From assembly GCA_016866305.1 (NCBI GenBank), contig VGMX01000011.1:1-64000 (forward strand): DNA of 64,000 bases, written 5' to 3'. The stretch is from Chlorobiota bacterium (lineage in GTDB: Bacteria > Bacteroidota > Chlorobiia > Chlorobiales > Chlorobiaceae). Below, one piece after another: positions 8,948 through 18,266 of this stretch. Made by a program: the position numbers and the translations under genes. The notes beneath the pieces are model-generated. The model worked only from the letters and a program-made list of their open reading frames with translations, ran no database searches and had not been told where the DNA came from. Positions within the stretch are counted from its first letter, which is position 1. Each line of letters begins with the position of its first letter.

Positions 8948-9214
8948 CTACTGCTCGCCGAACCCCTGCTCAAAAAACTCCACAAGCTGGCGCGAAGCCT
9001 CGTCGGCATCCTCGCCGTCAAGTTTAAGGGTAAGCTTCGTGCCTTTCGGGGCAGCAAGGCTCATGACGCCGATGATGGACTTGGCATTGATTTCCACTCC
9101 CTGCATTTCAATGAAAAAATCCGATTTGAAACGCGAGGCAAGCTTGACGACAGCTGCCGCCGGCCTGGTGTGCAAACCTGCATTGTTTCTTACAATAACT
9201 TCCCGAACAATCAC
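8948..9214 (-). CDS. ptsH: HPr phosphocarrier protein
   Basis: The 88-residue protein shows the HPr active site NNAGLHTRPAA with the phosphorylatable histidine at position 15. The regulatory serine sits at position 46 (AKSIIGVMSL), exactly where HPr kinase acts. The start is GTG (9212-9214). It sits between a short NAGS gene and a glycosyltransferase operon, with no other PTS gene in view. That suggests a regulatory rather than sugar-transport role, as in many bacteria with HPr and HPr kinase but no complete PTS; this is inference. Confidence 0.92.
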   Translation of the reverse strand: MIVREVIVRNNAGLHTRPAAAVVKLASRFKSDFFIEMQGVEINAKSIIGVMSLAAPKGTKLTLKLDGEDADEASRQLVEFFEQGFGEQ

Positions 9215-9249
9215 GGCTTTCGAAAATTGAATGGATTGATGAATACGGT

Positions 9250-9723
9250 TCAGAATCTTTTTACCATGGCGATCTCATCACATGCCATGAGTTTCGGGCA
9301 GTGCGTGCAATCCCGCCAGATTTTCTGGGGAAAATACTCTTTTTTAATTTCAGAATATCCAAGACCCCCGAAAAAACCGGGATTCAGCGTCAGCACAAAA
9401 ACTTCGGTAACCCCTTCCTCCTTCAGGATCTCCTCGGCTTTTTCTACCAGCATGCGTCCGGTGCCCTTTCTTTTGTGCTGCATCAGAACCGCTACGGAAC
9501 GGATTTCCGCAAGTCTTGACGTATAAAAGGCAACCGCACAGCATCCGATGATCTTTCCATCGAGCTCCGCCACGAAAAAGTTGCGGATATTCTCAATCAC
9601 GTTTTCAGCCGACCGTTCGAGCATGATGCCATCCCGTGCATACTCGGCTGTAAGGGCCGCAATGGCCCCGGCATCGGCAAGACGCGCATACCTGACGAAA
9701 ACCCCGGACTCCACTGCGTTCAC
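9250..9723 (-). CDS. Short-form N-acetylglutamate synthase (GNAT family)
   Basis: The 157-residue GNAT protein carries signatures of the stand-alone N-acetylglutamate synthases. [22 protein letters not shown] is the acetyl-CoA binding region, given here in broken form as LAEIRSVAV and [22 protein letters not shown] and the C-terminal [20 protein letters not shown], with its cysteine pair, also fit. These catalyse acetyl-CoA plus glutamate to N-acetylglutamate, the first arginine step. The start is GTG and overlaps the obg stop codon by 4 bp (GTGA). Another amino-acid substrate cannot be excluded. Confidence 0.8.
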   Translation of the reverse strand: MNAVESGVFVRYARLADAGAIAALTAEYARDGIMLERSAENVIENIRNFFVAELDGKIIGCCAVAFYTSRLAEIRSVAVLMQHKRKGTGRMLVEKAEEILKEEGVTEVFVLTLNPGFFGGLGYSEIKKEYFPQKIWRDCTHCPKLMACDEIAMVKRF

Positions 9724-10736
9724 TCCTCCGCTCTCCTGTCAAGATACTTTTTATCGGAAGCGTGGGATGAAACCCTTACCCACAGCTCGTCTTTCAGCTC
9801 CCTGAGCCCGCTTCCGGTCACGCTCGAGATGGCAAGCATCGTCACATCGTCAAACAGTACAGGCATCCGGAAATCTTCAGGGGCAATATCCATTTTCGTT
9901 ATGATGACGACTCTCGGCTTCAGAAGCAGGGCTTCGTCGAATCGCTTCATTTCATCAAGCAGGGTACAATAGACTGCTCCGATATCCGCGTCGTCGGAAG
10001 CAATGAGCAGCGCAAGCACTTTCGTGCGCTCGATATGGCGCAGAAACTGCAATCCGAGCCCCCGCCCCTCGGCTGCGCCCTCGATAATACCGGGTATATC
10101 GGCCATCACAAACGACTTGTACTCCTCGTACCTCACGATGCCGAGGTTCGGCACCAGCGTGGTGAACGGATAATCGGCTATTTTCGGCTTTGCCGCGCTC
10201 AGTACCGAGATGAGCGTGGATTTTCCCGCATTGGGAAATCCCACAAGGCCCACGTCGGCCATCAGCTTCAGTTCGAACTCCAGCTCAATCTCCTCACCTT
10301 TTCCGGACGGCTCGGCAAATCTTGGAGCCTGACGGGTCGGCGTGGCGAAGTGCTGGTTGCCTCGCCCTCCCCTGCCGCCGGATGCGATGAGCACCTTCTC
10401 GTCATCAACAGTCAGGTCGGCAAGAATCTCGCCGGTTGCCGCGTTGCGCACAACGGTTCCGCAGGGCACATCAATAACGATGTCGGCTCCGTCCTTTCCG
10501 GTTTTCCGGGCCCCCATTCCGTGAGCGCCACGCGCTGCGCTGTAGTGTCGCTTGTACCTGAAATCGAGCAGGGTGGTGAGATGGCTGTTGGTCCTCAGCC
10601 AGACATGACCGCCCCTGCCCCCGTCTCCTCCATCCGGGCCGCCTTTGGGCACGAACTTCTCCCTGCGAAAACTGACACATCCTTTTCCGCCGTCGCCTGC
10701 ATGCACCGATATAACCGCACTGTCAACAAACTTCAC
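9720..10736 (-). CDS. obg: GTPase Obg/CgtA
   Basis: The 338-residue protein begins with the glycine-rich Obg domain ([32 protein letters not shown]). A G domain follows: P-loop [26 protein letters not shown] and TKMD. Obg GTPases act in 50S ribosome maturation and stress control. The C-terminal extension seen in some Obg proteins is short here. It is the first gene of the leftward string ending at 1154. Confidence 0.95.
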   Translation of the reverse strand: MKFVDSAVISVHAGDGGKGCVSFRREKFVPKGGPDGGDGGRGGHVWLRTNSHLTTLLDFRYKRHYSAARGAHGMGARKTGKDGADIVIDVPCGTVVRNAATGEILADLTVDDEKVLIASGGRGGRGNQHFATPTRQAPRFAEPSGKGEEIELEFELKLMADVGLVGFPNAGKSTLISVLSAAKPKIADYPFTTLVPNLGIVRYEEYKSFVMADIPGIIEGAAEGRGLGLQFLRHIERTKVLALLIASDDADIGAVYCTLLDEMKRFDEALLLKPRVVIITKMDIAPEDFRMPVLFDDVTMLAISSVTGSGLRELKDELWVRVSSHASDKKYLDRRAEE

Positions 10737-10778
10737 CCATCCACCTGCCTTTTTGAATACTCAATCTCTTTATGTATC

Positions 10779-10795
10779 GTTAGGAAATTCCTAAC
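10779..10795. promoter_or_regulatory. 17-bp perfect inverted repeat between obg and xseB
   Basis: The arms GTTAGGAA and TTCCTAAC flank a single central A. It lies in the 74-bp divergent gap, 15 bp before the xseB ATG and about 43 bp upstream of the obg start. Its symmetry and position suggest an operator for a dimeric regulator. No regulator can be named. Confidence 0.4.
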
Positions 10796-10810
10796 CAAAC
10801 CATTGCATCA

Positions 10811-11074
10811 ATGGCAAAAACCGCTTCCGAAGGGGAAAACGGGAAAAACCTTTCCATCGAGGAGCTTTTGGCCCGCCTCGAAGAGCTGACCCGAAGCATC
10901 GAGAACCCCGATACCGGCATCGAAAGTTCGATTGCCCTGTATGAAGAGGGCCTCGACATTGCCGGCCGGTGCAGGGAGCGGCTCCGGGAAGCAAGAAAGA
11001 AGATCGAGGTCATCAACCCCGATCTTGCAAAAACATGGCCTGAAAGCGCCCGCACCAAGGATCTTTTCGATTAG
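10811..11074 (+). CDS. xseB: Exodeoxyribonuclease VII small subunit
   Basis: The 87-residue acidic/helical protein contains the XseB core (SIEELLARLEELTRSIENPD, SSIALYEEGLDIAGRC). XseB forms a complex with XseA that degrades single-stranded DNA to oligonucleotides; xseA is not in this window. Length is typical of the family. It is transcribed away from obg and towards gatB, whose end lies 29 bp downstream. Confidence 0.9.
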   Translation: MAKTASEGENGKNLSIEELLARLEELTRSIENPDTGIESSIALYEEGLDIAGRCRERLREARKKIEVINPDLAKTWPESARTKDLFD

Positions 11075-11103
11075 TTCCGCACAAGCCCCCCTGCATTGAC
11101 CTC

Positions 11104-12531
11104 TCAGTTGTCGAGACGGCTTTTGAGCACCTCGTTGACCACCTGTGGATTGGCCTTTCCCTTCATGCGGGCCATGCACTGGCCCACGAAGAAGCCGAAC
11201 AGCTTGGTTTTGCCCTCGCGGTAATCGGCAAGCTGCTTCGGGTTTGCGGCAAAAATCTCGTCTACCGTCGCCTCGATGGCCCCGGCATCGGATACCTGGG
11301 CAAGCCCTTCCTTTTCAACAATCTCTTCAGCCATCGAAGCATCGGTCTGCATCAGCTCGAACACCTGTTTGGCAATGGTGTTGCTGATCGCTCCCTTCGC
11401 GATAAGCTTGATCAGCCCGCCAAGCCGCTCCGGTGAAATCGCAAACTCCGCAATATCGAGATACTTCTCCTTCAGGGTGCGCATCACTTCGCCCATCACC
11501 CAGTTCGACGCGGTTTTTCCGTCTCCGCATGCGACGACGGCCCCTTCGAAATAGTCGGCTACTTCGCGTTCGACGGTCAGCACTCCCGCATCGTAGGCTG
11601 GAATACCGTACTCGCTGACAAAGCGCTCCGCGCGGGCTTCGGGAAACTCGGGAAGCTCCAGCCGCATTCTTTCGAGCATCTCCTGATCAACCAGAACCGG
11701 CACCAGATCGGGATCGGGAAAATAGCGGTAGTCGTGCGCGAACTCCTTGCCGCGCATGGAGCGGGTCTCACCCTTGTCGGCATCCCAGAGCCTCGTTTCC
11801 TGCACGATGGCACCACCGGCCTCGACGATGTCGATGTGACGCTGCATCTCGTATTCGATAGCCTTCTCGACATTCTTGAACGAGTTCATGTTCTTGATCT
11901 CGGTACGGATGCCGTACGCTTCGTCGCCGAACAGCCGTACCGATACATTGGCATCGCAGCGCAGGCTGCCCTCCTCCATATTGCCGTCGGAGATGCCGAG
12001 GTACTTGACGATCTGGCGAAGCTTCTGCAGATAGGCCGACGCCTCCTTCGCGGTACGGATATCGGGATAGCTCACGATCTCGAGCAGCGGCACGCCGCAA
12101 CGGTTCACGTCGATATAGGTGTCCTGGCCGATATCGTGGATCGACTTGCCTGCATCCTCCTCGATGTGGATCCTGATCAGCCGGATATCACGGCGGCCAT
12201 CAACGGTATCGATATGCAACAGCCCTTCGGTGCATATCGGTTCCTCGAACTGCGAGATCTGGTACCCTTTTGGCAGATCCGGATAAAAATAGTTCTTGCG
12301 GGCAAGAATGGAGCTGGGTGCAATCGTGCAGCCTGTTGCCAGACCAAGCTTGACGGCATCCTCGACCACGCGGCGGTTCAGCACCGGAAGCGCTCCGGGA
12401 AGGGCCAGACAGACCGGACAGACATTGCTGTTCGCAGGGTTGCCAAACCGCGTCGAGCATCCGCAGAACGCTTTACTGCTGGTATTGAGCTGACAGTGGA
12501 CTTCGAGGCCCACGACAAGTTCGTACTTCAT
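11104..12531 (-). CDS. gatB: Aspartyl/glutamyl-tRNA amidotransferase subunit B
   Basis: The 475-residue protein has the GatB N-terminal signature ([19 protein letters not shown]) and a zinc-type cysteine set (CGCSTRFG ... CPVCLALPG). PYDE-domain hallmarks such as [19 protein letters not shown] are present, and the C-terminal tail is of YqeY type. With GatA and GatC it converts Glu-tRNA(Gln) or Asp-tRNA(Asn) to the amide form. The start MKYELVVG was chosen from family length. An upstream in-frame ATG at 12579 would add 16 residues and has a possible GAGG site before it. Confidence 0.93.
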   Translation of the reverse strand: MKYELVVGLEVHCQLNTSSKAFCGCSTRFGNPANSNVCPVCLALPGALPVLNRRVVEDAVKLGLATGCTIAPSSILARKNYFYPDLPKGYQISQFEEPICTEGLLHIDTVDGRRDIRLIRIHIEEDAGKSIHDIGQDTYIDVNRCGVPLLEIVSYPDIRTAKEASAYLQKLRQIVKYLGISDGNMEEGSLRCDANVSVRLFGDEAYGIRTEIKNMNSFKNVEKAIEYEMQRHIDIVEAGGAIVQETRLWDADKGETRSMRGKEFAHDYRYFPDPDLVPVLVDQEMLERMRLELPEFPEARAERFVSEYGIPAYDAGVLTVEREVADYFEGAVVACGDGKTASNWVMGEVMRTLKEKYLDIAEFAISPERLGGLIKLIAKGAISNTIAKQVFELMQTDASMAEEIVEKEGLAQVSDAGAIEATVDEIFAANPKQLADYREGKTKLFGFFVGQCMARMKGKANPQVVNEVLKSRLDN

Positions 12532-12628
12532 TGAAACAGTGACTCTTTCGGCACCTCGATGATACTGGAGCTGTGCCATTTAGTTTAAGTAACCTCGATC
12601 CTGCCAACCTGAGCCGGTACGGAGCAGC

Positions 12629-13162
12629 TCAGAGCGGCTTGTAGCTGAACTTCTGCCCTCCGACGGTGGCTTCAGCCATGACACCTGCCTTGGGTATGAC
12701 AAAAATTGCCACCCCGTTGGAATAGTCGGTATTGGTAGCCATACCGGAGGTGACGAGCACGGCGGTTGCCTGGACGTTCAGCTCGAAATTACCTCTCTTG
12801 AAATTATCGAGATCCTCCTTGCCCTTGAAAAACACGATCTCGGCGAACGACTGCCCTCCAAGCTGGGGGCCGACATTCACCTGGGTGATTTTCGACGTGC
12901 CGATCAGCGAATTGAGCTCGTAGACATAGCCGCTGCCGTGCGCGCCGCCAAGCAGGATAAGCCCGCCCTTGTAAACGTCGTAAAACACCGCATAACCATA
13001 CGCGTGCTGGAAAAACCGTTCAAGCTGCGGGGCGTTTTTTCTGAAAAACTCCACCGATTGCCGTCCATTATCCTCAACCCCCGGATCCCATCCGGCAAAG
13101 GCGCCCTGCAGAGCCGTTCCGGCAAGCATAAACACCAGCACAACGATCTTCATCATCTTCAT
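12629..13162 (-). CDS. SYLF/Ysc84-domain secreted protein
   Basis: The 177-residue protein has a signal peptide (hydrophobic residues 5-17, probable cleavage after AFA). A SYLF (DUF500) domain follows, recognisable from YGYAVFYDVYKGGLILLGGA and the glycine-rich strands NVGPQLGGQSFAEIVFFK. SYLF domains bind lipids in eukaryotes; bacterial versions are periplasmic proteins of unknown function. It stands alone between gatB and clpB on the same strand. Confidence 0.8.
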   Translation of the reverse strand: MKMMKIVVLVFMLAGTALQGAFAGWDPGVEDNGRQSVEFFRKNAPQLERFFQHAYGYAVFYDVYKGGLILLGGAHGSGYVYELNSLIGTSKITQVNVGPQLGGQSFAEIVFFKGKEDLDNFKRGNFELNVQATAVLVTSGMATNTDYSNGVAIFVIPKAGVMAEATVGGQKFSYKPL

Positions 13163-13307
13163 CGTACCACTCCGTTTTTTGTTGCGTTAATAAAAACAAA
13201 CCGAACAAAACATGCAATGTCATGCAACCCATAATGTATGAATTTCTGCAGAGAAAAGAGAATAGGGCAAGAGGTGCGCGTCAGGCAGTAATTTTCCTGC
13301 CCGCGGT

Positions 13308-14636
13308 TTACGCTGTTCCGCCTGCTTCGAGCTCGCGCTTGAGCGCTTCGCGCTCGATTTCGAGGCGGCGGATCTCGCGGTTCAGGCGGTCGAGCTCCTC
13401 GGGACTGCTGTCGATCTCGAGCCGCAGGCGCGATGATGCCTCGTCGATGAGATCGATGGCCTTGTCAGGCAGAAAGCGGTCGGAGATGTAGCGGTTCGAA
13501 AGTTCCGCAGCCGCCACGAGAGCCGCGTCCTTGATGCGGACGCCGTGATGGATTTCGTACTTCTCCTTCAGGCCGCGAAGGATGGATACCGTATCCTCCA
13601 CGCTCGGCTGATCGACCAGGACTGTCTGGAAGCGCCGTTCGAGCGCCGCGTCCTTTTCAATGTGCTTGCGGTACTCGTCAAGGGTGGTGGCCCCGATGCA
13701 GCGCAGTTCGCCGCGGGCAAGCGCCGGTTTGAGGATATTGGCTGCGTCCATGGCGCCTTCGGCCGAACCCGCACCAACCAGCAGGTGGATTTCGTCGATG
13801 AAGAGAATCACCTCGCCGTCTGCCGCCTGCACCTCCTTGACCACGGCCTTCAGACGCTCCTCGAACTCGCCGCGGAACTTCGCCCCCGCAACAAGCTGTG
13901 CGATGTCGAGCGCAGCGATCTGCTTGCTCTTGAGGTTCTCGGGCACATCTCCGGCAACGATCCGCTGCGCGATCCCCTCAACGAGTGCGGTCTTGCCGAC
14001 TCCGGGATCGCCGATCAGCACCGGATTGTTCTTGGTGCGGCGGCTGAGGATCTGCAGCACCCGGCGGATTTCGTCGTCGCGACCGATTACCGGATCGAGC
14101 TTTCCCCTTCGCGCCTCGTCATTCAGGTTGCGCGAGTACTTCTTCAGGGAGTTGTAGGTCTCCTCGGCACTCTGGCTTGTCACCCGCTGTGATCCCCTGA
14201 TGGTTGCAAGCACCTTCAGGATCGCGTCGCGGTTCACGCCAGCGTCCCGCAGCATGCCCGAAACCTTCACGCCGGCCTCGCTCATGGCGATGAACAGATG
14301 TTCCGAGCTGATATATTCGTCTTTCAGGTTTTCAGCCTCCCTGAGGGCCACATCGAAAACCTTGCCGAGATTCTGTGAAATATACTGGCCGGTGGCCGAC
14401 GCACCGGTCACCTTCGGAAGCCGATCGATTTCACGGTCGACTGCCGATAGCAGATTGTCCACCGAGGCTTCGAGCTTCTGCGCTATCTGGGCGGCGATGC
14501 TGGTGCGGTCGGAAAGCATCGTGTGAAGCAGATGTTCGGGCTCGATCTGCTGATGCTGCCGGCTTCCGGCAAGCGTGGCCGCGCCCTGCAGGGCCTCCTG
14601 GGCCTTCATGGTAAATTTGTTTGGGTCGAATTGCAT
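13308..14636 (-). CDS. clpB: Short ClpB: N-terminal domain plus first AAA+ module only
   Basis: The protein has 442 residues, about half of a normal ClpB (near 860). It contains the double Clp N-domain (residues 1-150) and AAA+ module 1 with Walker A GDPGVGKT (209-216) and Walker B ILFIDE (277-282). It stops just after the start of the coiled-coil middle domain ([17 protein letters not shown]). No second AAA+ module follows in any frame before 13163, and the gene ends cleanly with TAA. Short annotated ClpB proteins of about this size are known from Chlorobium, so this may be a lineage-specific form and not a truncation. A role in protein disaggregation is uncertain without module 2. Confidence 0.85.
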   Translation of the reverse strand: MQFDPNKFTMKAQEALQGAATLAGSRQHQQIEPEHLLHTMLSDRTSIAAQIAQKLEASVDNLLSAVDREIDRLPKVTGASATGQYISQNLGKVFDVALREAENLKDEYISSEHLFIAMSEAGVKVSGMLRDAGVNRDAILKVLATIRGSQRVTSQSAEETYNSLKKYSRNLNDEARRGKLDPVIGRDDEIRRVLQILSRRTKNNPVLIGDPGVGKTALVEGIAQRIVAGDVPENLKSKQIAALDIAQLVAGAKFRGEFEERLKAVVKEVQAADGEVILFIDEIHLLVGAGSAEGAMDAANILKPALARGELRCIGATTLDEYRKHIEKDAALERRFQTVLVDQPSVEDTVSILRGLKEKYEIHHGVRIKDAALVAAAELSNRYISDRFLPDKAIDLIDEASSRLRLEIDSSPEELDRLNREIRRLEIEREALKRELEAGGTA

Positions 14637-14803
14637 CGTTCTTCAGGGTTTTTCGTTTTCTCAGGCGCCGGAACCCGCCCCTGGAAGGACCGGGCACGGT
14701 ACAAATAATGGCATGGTCACAGGTAACCTGTTACAGTATAACCACCTGAACAGGAAAAAAGTTAACATCTCCACTGCGCCCTGCGGAAAAAAAGCGGCAG
14801 AAT

Positions 14804-14838
14804 AAAAAAAGCCGCCGGCGGCTGGGCCCCCGGCGGCT
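14804..14838 (-). terminator. Rho-independent terminator after the 14872-15171 gene
   Basis: Read on the minus strand, arms AGCCGCCGG and CCGGCGGCT close a GC-rich loop and are followed by seven T. It lies 34 bp past the stop of the small unknown gene and separates it from clpB. Confidence 0.8.
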
Positions 14839-14871
14839 GAAAACACTCCGGCCGCAACCGAATAAAACCGT

Positions 14872-15171
14872 TCAGGCGGCAGGCGGGTTCCCTGCTGGCG
14901 GCTTCGGCAGGTTCTTCATGAACGCATTGGTGACGAGCCGCATGATCTCTCCCCCTGTAACAAGCAGCTCGGCACTCCTCTCCTGGATATGGCGCTGGGT
15001 CGCCACCTGGTCCTTGAAAAAGGCCACGCTTGCGGCATCGTAATTGCCCTCGCTCACATAGTGGTCGATCACCTTTTCTGCTTCCGCGAAAGGCATGTTG
15101 AACACTTTCACGCCGAGTTTCGCCCGCTCTATCGGGTCGAGAATTTTCTGACCGGTATTCTGCTGCTCCAT
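14872..15171 (-). CDS. Small conserved-looking protein of unknown function
   Basis: The 99-residue protein is mostly helical and soluble, with a proline-rich C-terminal tail (LPKPPAGNPPAA). No family is recognised. The start at 15171 (MEQQNTGQKILDPIERAKLG) was preferred; the open frame extends upstream to 15264, but that part overlaps the batB end and looks non-coding. It is the last gene of the MoxR/Bat operon and is followed by a terminator. That is the only functional hint. Confidence 0.6.
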   Translation of the reverse strand: MEQQNTGQKILDPIERAKLGVKVFNMPFAEAEKVIDHYVSEGNYDAASVAFFKDQVATQRHIQERSAELLVTGGEIMRLVTNAFMKNLPKPPAGNPPAA

Positions 15172-15260
15172 GGCATTGATGGTTAACGTCCCTGAAAACT
15201 GTAGCGTAACAACTGGTAATGTATGCAATCTTTCGTCAAGAAACCAGCAGGGAAAAAGGC

Positions 15261-16274
15261 TCAACCCTTGCGGACGTTTCTGCTGACGCGCAAAAACCTC
15301 TCGACAAGCAGCAGCGCCATTGCTCCACCGGGCAGACCGTGATAGAGCGGGGAGCCGCCCGAAGGCACCGGAACGGGACGCGAAGCTTCGACAATGCGCT
15401 CGATACGCTGCGCAACATGATCGTATACGGCATCCCCTCCCGCCGTATCGAAATACAACCCATTCGCCCCGACGGCAAGTTTCTCGAGCGTTGCAGGACT
15501 GAACCGGGTTCTGACGACAGCTCCGGCGGCATCCCTCCTGACCCCGCCCGGATACCGCGGATCCGGGACGAGGGCGTCTGTGCGGCTTCCGGCGCCCAGC
15601 ACAAAAAGCGTGACGCCGGCTCGTTTGAGTTTTTCGGCAGCCGCCGCCAAGCCTCCCTCATGATCTTCACCGTCGCTGAGCAGCACGACAATCCGTTCGG
15701 GTGATGCGGCACCGTCGCCCCCTGCTCTTCGGGGTGCCGCAAATAACCGGAGGGCAAGATCGATCGCCGGAGCGAACGATGTCCCCTTCGTTTCGACGAG
15801 ATCGGGGGAAGACGCGGCAAGCAGGGCATCGAAAACCTCCCGGTCGAGGGTGAGCGGACACTGCACCAGAGGGGAGCCGGCAAACAGCAGCAACGCCAGC
15901 CGTCCGTCACCGATGCGCGCGCCGATAAAGCGTGCGGCATCCTTTGCCCGCTCGAGGCGGTTTGAAGGAACATCAGCGGCAAGCATGCTGCCTGAAACGT
16001 CGAGCATGAACACGACGTCTGCCCCTTTGCGAAAAACCACCCGCTTTCCGCCGCAGAGCTGCGGACCGGTAAGGGCGAAAAGCAGGATGGCGATGGCGGC
16101 AAACTGCAGCATCAGGCAGAAAAACAGGCGGTTCTCTCCCCCCGCAGCGGCGGCGGGCCCCAGCCGTTCTCTGGCCTGCATCTGGCGCATGTAGCCGTAT
16201 CCGAAAAGCACCGCCAGGGGAATCAGCAGAAGCAGATAGCCGGAATTGTCAGGCCAGGCGAAACACATGGGCAC
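15261..16274 (-). CDS. BatB-like membrane protein with von Willebrand factor A domain
   Basis: The 337-residue protein has two N-terminal membrane segments. A VWA domain follows with an intact MIDAS motif (FMLDVSGSMLAAD), RLALLLFAGSPL and VVLLSDGEDHEGG, and a C-terminal membrane segment. This is the BatB arrangement. Start is GTG at 16274 or ATG at 16268. It follows the batA-like gene by 10 bp. Bat proteins were first named for Bacteroides aerotolerance, but their molecular role is unsettled. Confidence 0.82.
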   Translation of the reverse strand: MPMCFAWPDNSGYLLLLIPLAVLFGYGYMRQMQARERLGPAAAAGGENRLFFCLMLQFAAIAILLFALTGPQLCGGKRVVFRKGADVVFMLDVSGSMLAADVPSNRLERAKDAARFIGARIGDGRLALLLFAGSPLVQCPLTLDREVFDALLAASSPDLVETKGTSFAPAIDLALRLFAAPRRAGGDGAASPERIVVLLSDGEDHEGGLAAAAEKLKRAGVTLFVLGAGSRTDALVPDPRYPGGVRRDAAGAVVRTRFSPATLEKLAVGANGLYFDTAGGDAVYDHVAQRIERIVEASRPVPVPSGGSPLYHGLPGGAMALLLVERFLRVSRNVRKG

Positions 16275-16284
16275 GATGATTTTG

Positions 16285-17262
16285 TTAGGGAATCCGCAGC
16301 AGCCTGGTATTCGATACCATTATTTCAAGAAGCAGCAGCACGACAGCCGGCACGAGAAATTGCAGGAACAGCGCGGATTTTCTTCTGGTCACGGGACTTG
16401 AAAGCGGGCTTTTTTCCAGGTGGTCGATGGACCGGAAGGTTCCGGCAAGCGATGCCTTGCCCCCGGAGCGGAAATACCTTCCACCTGTCGATTCAGCCAC
16501 ACGGCGCAGCTCTTCTTCGTGCAGGTCCGAAGGGCCGTCGCTTCCCGATCCTGCTCCGACCGTATAGATCCTGATCCCCTGACGGGCTGCAAGGGAGGCC
16601 GCAGTGAGGGGATCGATTTCTCCTGCATTGGATGCACCGTCGCTGAAGAGGATCACGATTTTCTGTGCCGACTCGGATGCCTTGAGACGGTTGAGGGCGA
16701 CAAGAATCGCCGTACCGACAGCCGTCCCTTCGTCCCGGATCACTTCGGACGTGACGCTCTCGATCAGCGCACTGGCGACACGATGGTCGAGCGTGAGAGG
16801 ACAGAGTGTATACCCTTGCGCCTTGAAGACCACAACACCGATGCGGTCGTTTTCGTGTCCCTCCACGAACTCCCGGGCGACATCCCTGAGTGCATCAAGC
16901 CGGCTGCGTCCGTCCGCATCACGCTGGAGCATCGACTCCGAAATATCGAGCGCAAGCACGATATCGATTCCGCGCGACCGGGCAACAGTCGCTTCCTCCA
17001 CGAAGTACGGACGGGTCATGGCAAGCACGCAGAGTGCCAGCGCACTCCACCGCAGCCAATCCGTCAGATTCCGCTGCACCGGCTGCGCCTCGAACCCATC
17101 GCTGCGCAACCGGTCGATATCGGGAAACATGAGTGCCGCCAACCGGCCTTTTTTCCGGCGAAGATGCAGCAGCAGGATCGCAAGGACAAGCACCGGAAAC
17201 AGCAGCAGCCAGAACGGCTCCTCCATGCCGGGGCGGGGAATATGGGATAGCCAGTCCTGCAT
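16285..17262 (-). CDS. BatA-like membrane protein with von Willebrand factor A domain
   Basis: The 325-residue protein has an N-terminal membrane segment (residues 15-33) followed by a cytosolic linker and a second segment. The VWA domain has MIDAS-type IVLALDISESM, IGVVVFKAQGYTLCPLT and IVILFSDGASNAGE, with a last membrane segment near the C-terminus. In the MIDAS the usual second serine is glutamate (DISES), a variant common in BatA proteins. It sits between the DUF4381-like and BatB-like genes. Confidence 0.82.
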   Translation of the reverse strand: MQDWLSHIPRPGMEEPFWLLLFPVLVLAILLLHLRRKKGRLAALMFPDIDRLRSDGFEAQPVQRNLTDWLRWSALALCVLAMTRPYFVEEATVARSRGIDIVLALDISESMLQRDADGRSRLDALRDVAREFVEGHENDRIGVVVFKAQGYTLCPLTLDHRVASALIESVTSEVIRDEGTAVGTAILVALNRLKASESAQKIVILFSDGASNAGEIDPLTAASLAARQGIRIYTVGAGSGSDGPSDLHEEELRRVAESTGGRYFRSGGKASLAGTFRSIDHLEKSPLSSPVTRRKSALFLQFLVPAVVLLLLEIMVSNTRLLRIP

Positions 17263-17315
17263 AGATCAACAATCAGTTGATGACAATTGCCTGTCGCAAC
17301 GACAGGCGGAAAACA

Positions 17316-18266
17316 TTACAGGGCCCCCTGGTTCCGTCCCGAGCGCACGATTTCCTCGGCCTGACGGATCGAGTTTCGGGACTCCTCGGCGCTGGGACGG
17401 CTGTCTGCGAATTTCACGAGATCGGCCTGCCGCAGCAGGGTCATGATTGCATCGAAGGACGAAACCCCGAGCTTGCGGAGATCCCGCTCGATCTCCTGCG
17501 TCACGGCTTCGAGCGCCCTGATGCGATAGTGCCGCTCGAGATATTCACGCATGACGGCGCTCAGCTCGGCATGGCATTCGGCCGGCGGCATGCCGCCCGA
17601 AAGCCGGCTGCCGAGCCTGCGGAGCTTGCGGCCCGCCACTTGCGCGGGATCGACGGTTTCGGCGAAAAAACGCACTTTGCGCTTGACGAGAAACAGCACC
17701 AGAAGCACCGCTCCTGCCAGACCGAATGCGGCAAAGACAAACGGCATGACCAGGAGAAAAGGAAACACCGGCTGCAGGGGCGGCTTGAGCGGACGCAACC
17801 GCTTCACATCAGGCGACGTGAGGGTCTTCACGAAAACCGCCGCGTCCGGCCGGTACAGCTGCGTACCGGTAACATGACCTTCCTGGTCGCGATACACAAG
17901 CCGGAAAGCCGGCATGCGCTGCTTTCCGGAACCGAAAACCGCGAGATCCAGCACCGTTCGCTCTTCGCCAAGCGCAGGGGATACCCTGGAGGAGAAGTGC
18001 CGGCGTCCGGCAAGCATGAAGGGACTGAGGGCCGCTGAATCGGGCAGTTCAACGTCCGTCAGCATGTCGCTGCCGCGGCGGACACGAATCGTCATGGTAA
18101 CCCGTTCGCCGGCATAGACACTGTCGGGGACCACGGTTACGCTTGCCTGGAGAGAATCAGGCCGGGGGGGCGCCCCAAGGAGAACCGGCGAGCAGGCGAA
18201 CACGGACAGCAGCAGCAACAGCAATGCTGAACCGGCAACTCCCGGATGTTCAGTACTTTCTTTCAC
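17316..18266 (-). CDS. Membrane protein of the MoxR/Bat operon (BatD/DUF4381-like)
   Basis: The 316-residue protein has a signal or anchor segment (residues 13-30) and a periplasmic beta-rich domain (SVYAGERVTMTIRVRRGSD) resembling one BatD repeat. One strong membrane segment follows (about residues 166-195, FPFLLVMPFVFAAFGLAGAV). The cytosolic helical tail contains ECHAELSAVMREYLERHY, as in DUF4381 proteins. The GTG start lies 17 bp inside the DUF58 gene. Its position between the DUF58 and VWA genes supports a structural role in the same complex. Confidence 0.65.
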   Translation of the reverse strand: MKESTEHPGVAGSALLLLLLSVFACSPVLLGAPPRPDSLQASVTVVPDSVYAGERVTMTIRVRRGSDMLTDVELPDSAALSPFMLAGRRHFSSRVSPALGEERTVLDLAVFGSGKQRMPAFRLVYRDQEGHVTGTQLYRPDAAVFVKTLTSPDVKRLRPLKPPLQPVFPFLLVMPFVFAAFGLAGAVLLVLFLVKRKVRFFAETVDPAQVAGRKLRRLGSRLSGGMPPAECHAELSAVMREYLERHYRIRALEAVTQEIERDLRKLGVSSFDAIMTLLRQADLVKFADSRPSAEESRNSIRQAEEIVRSGRNQGAL

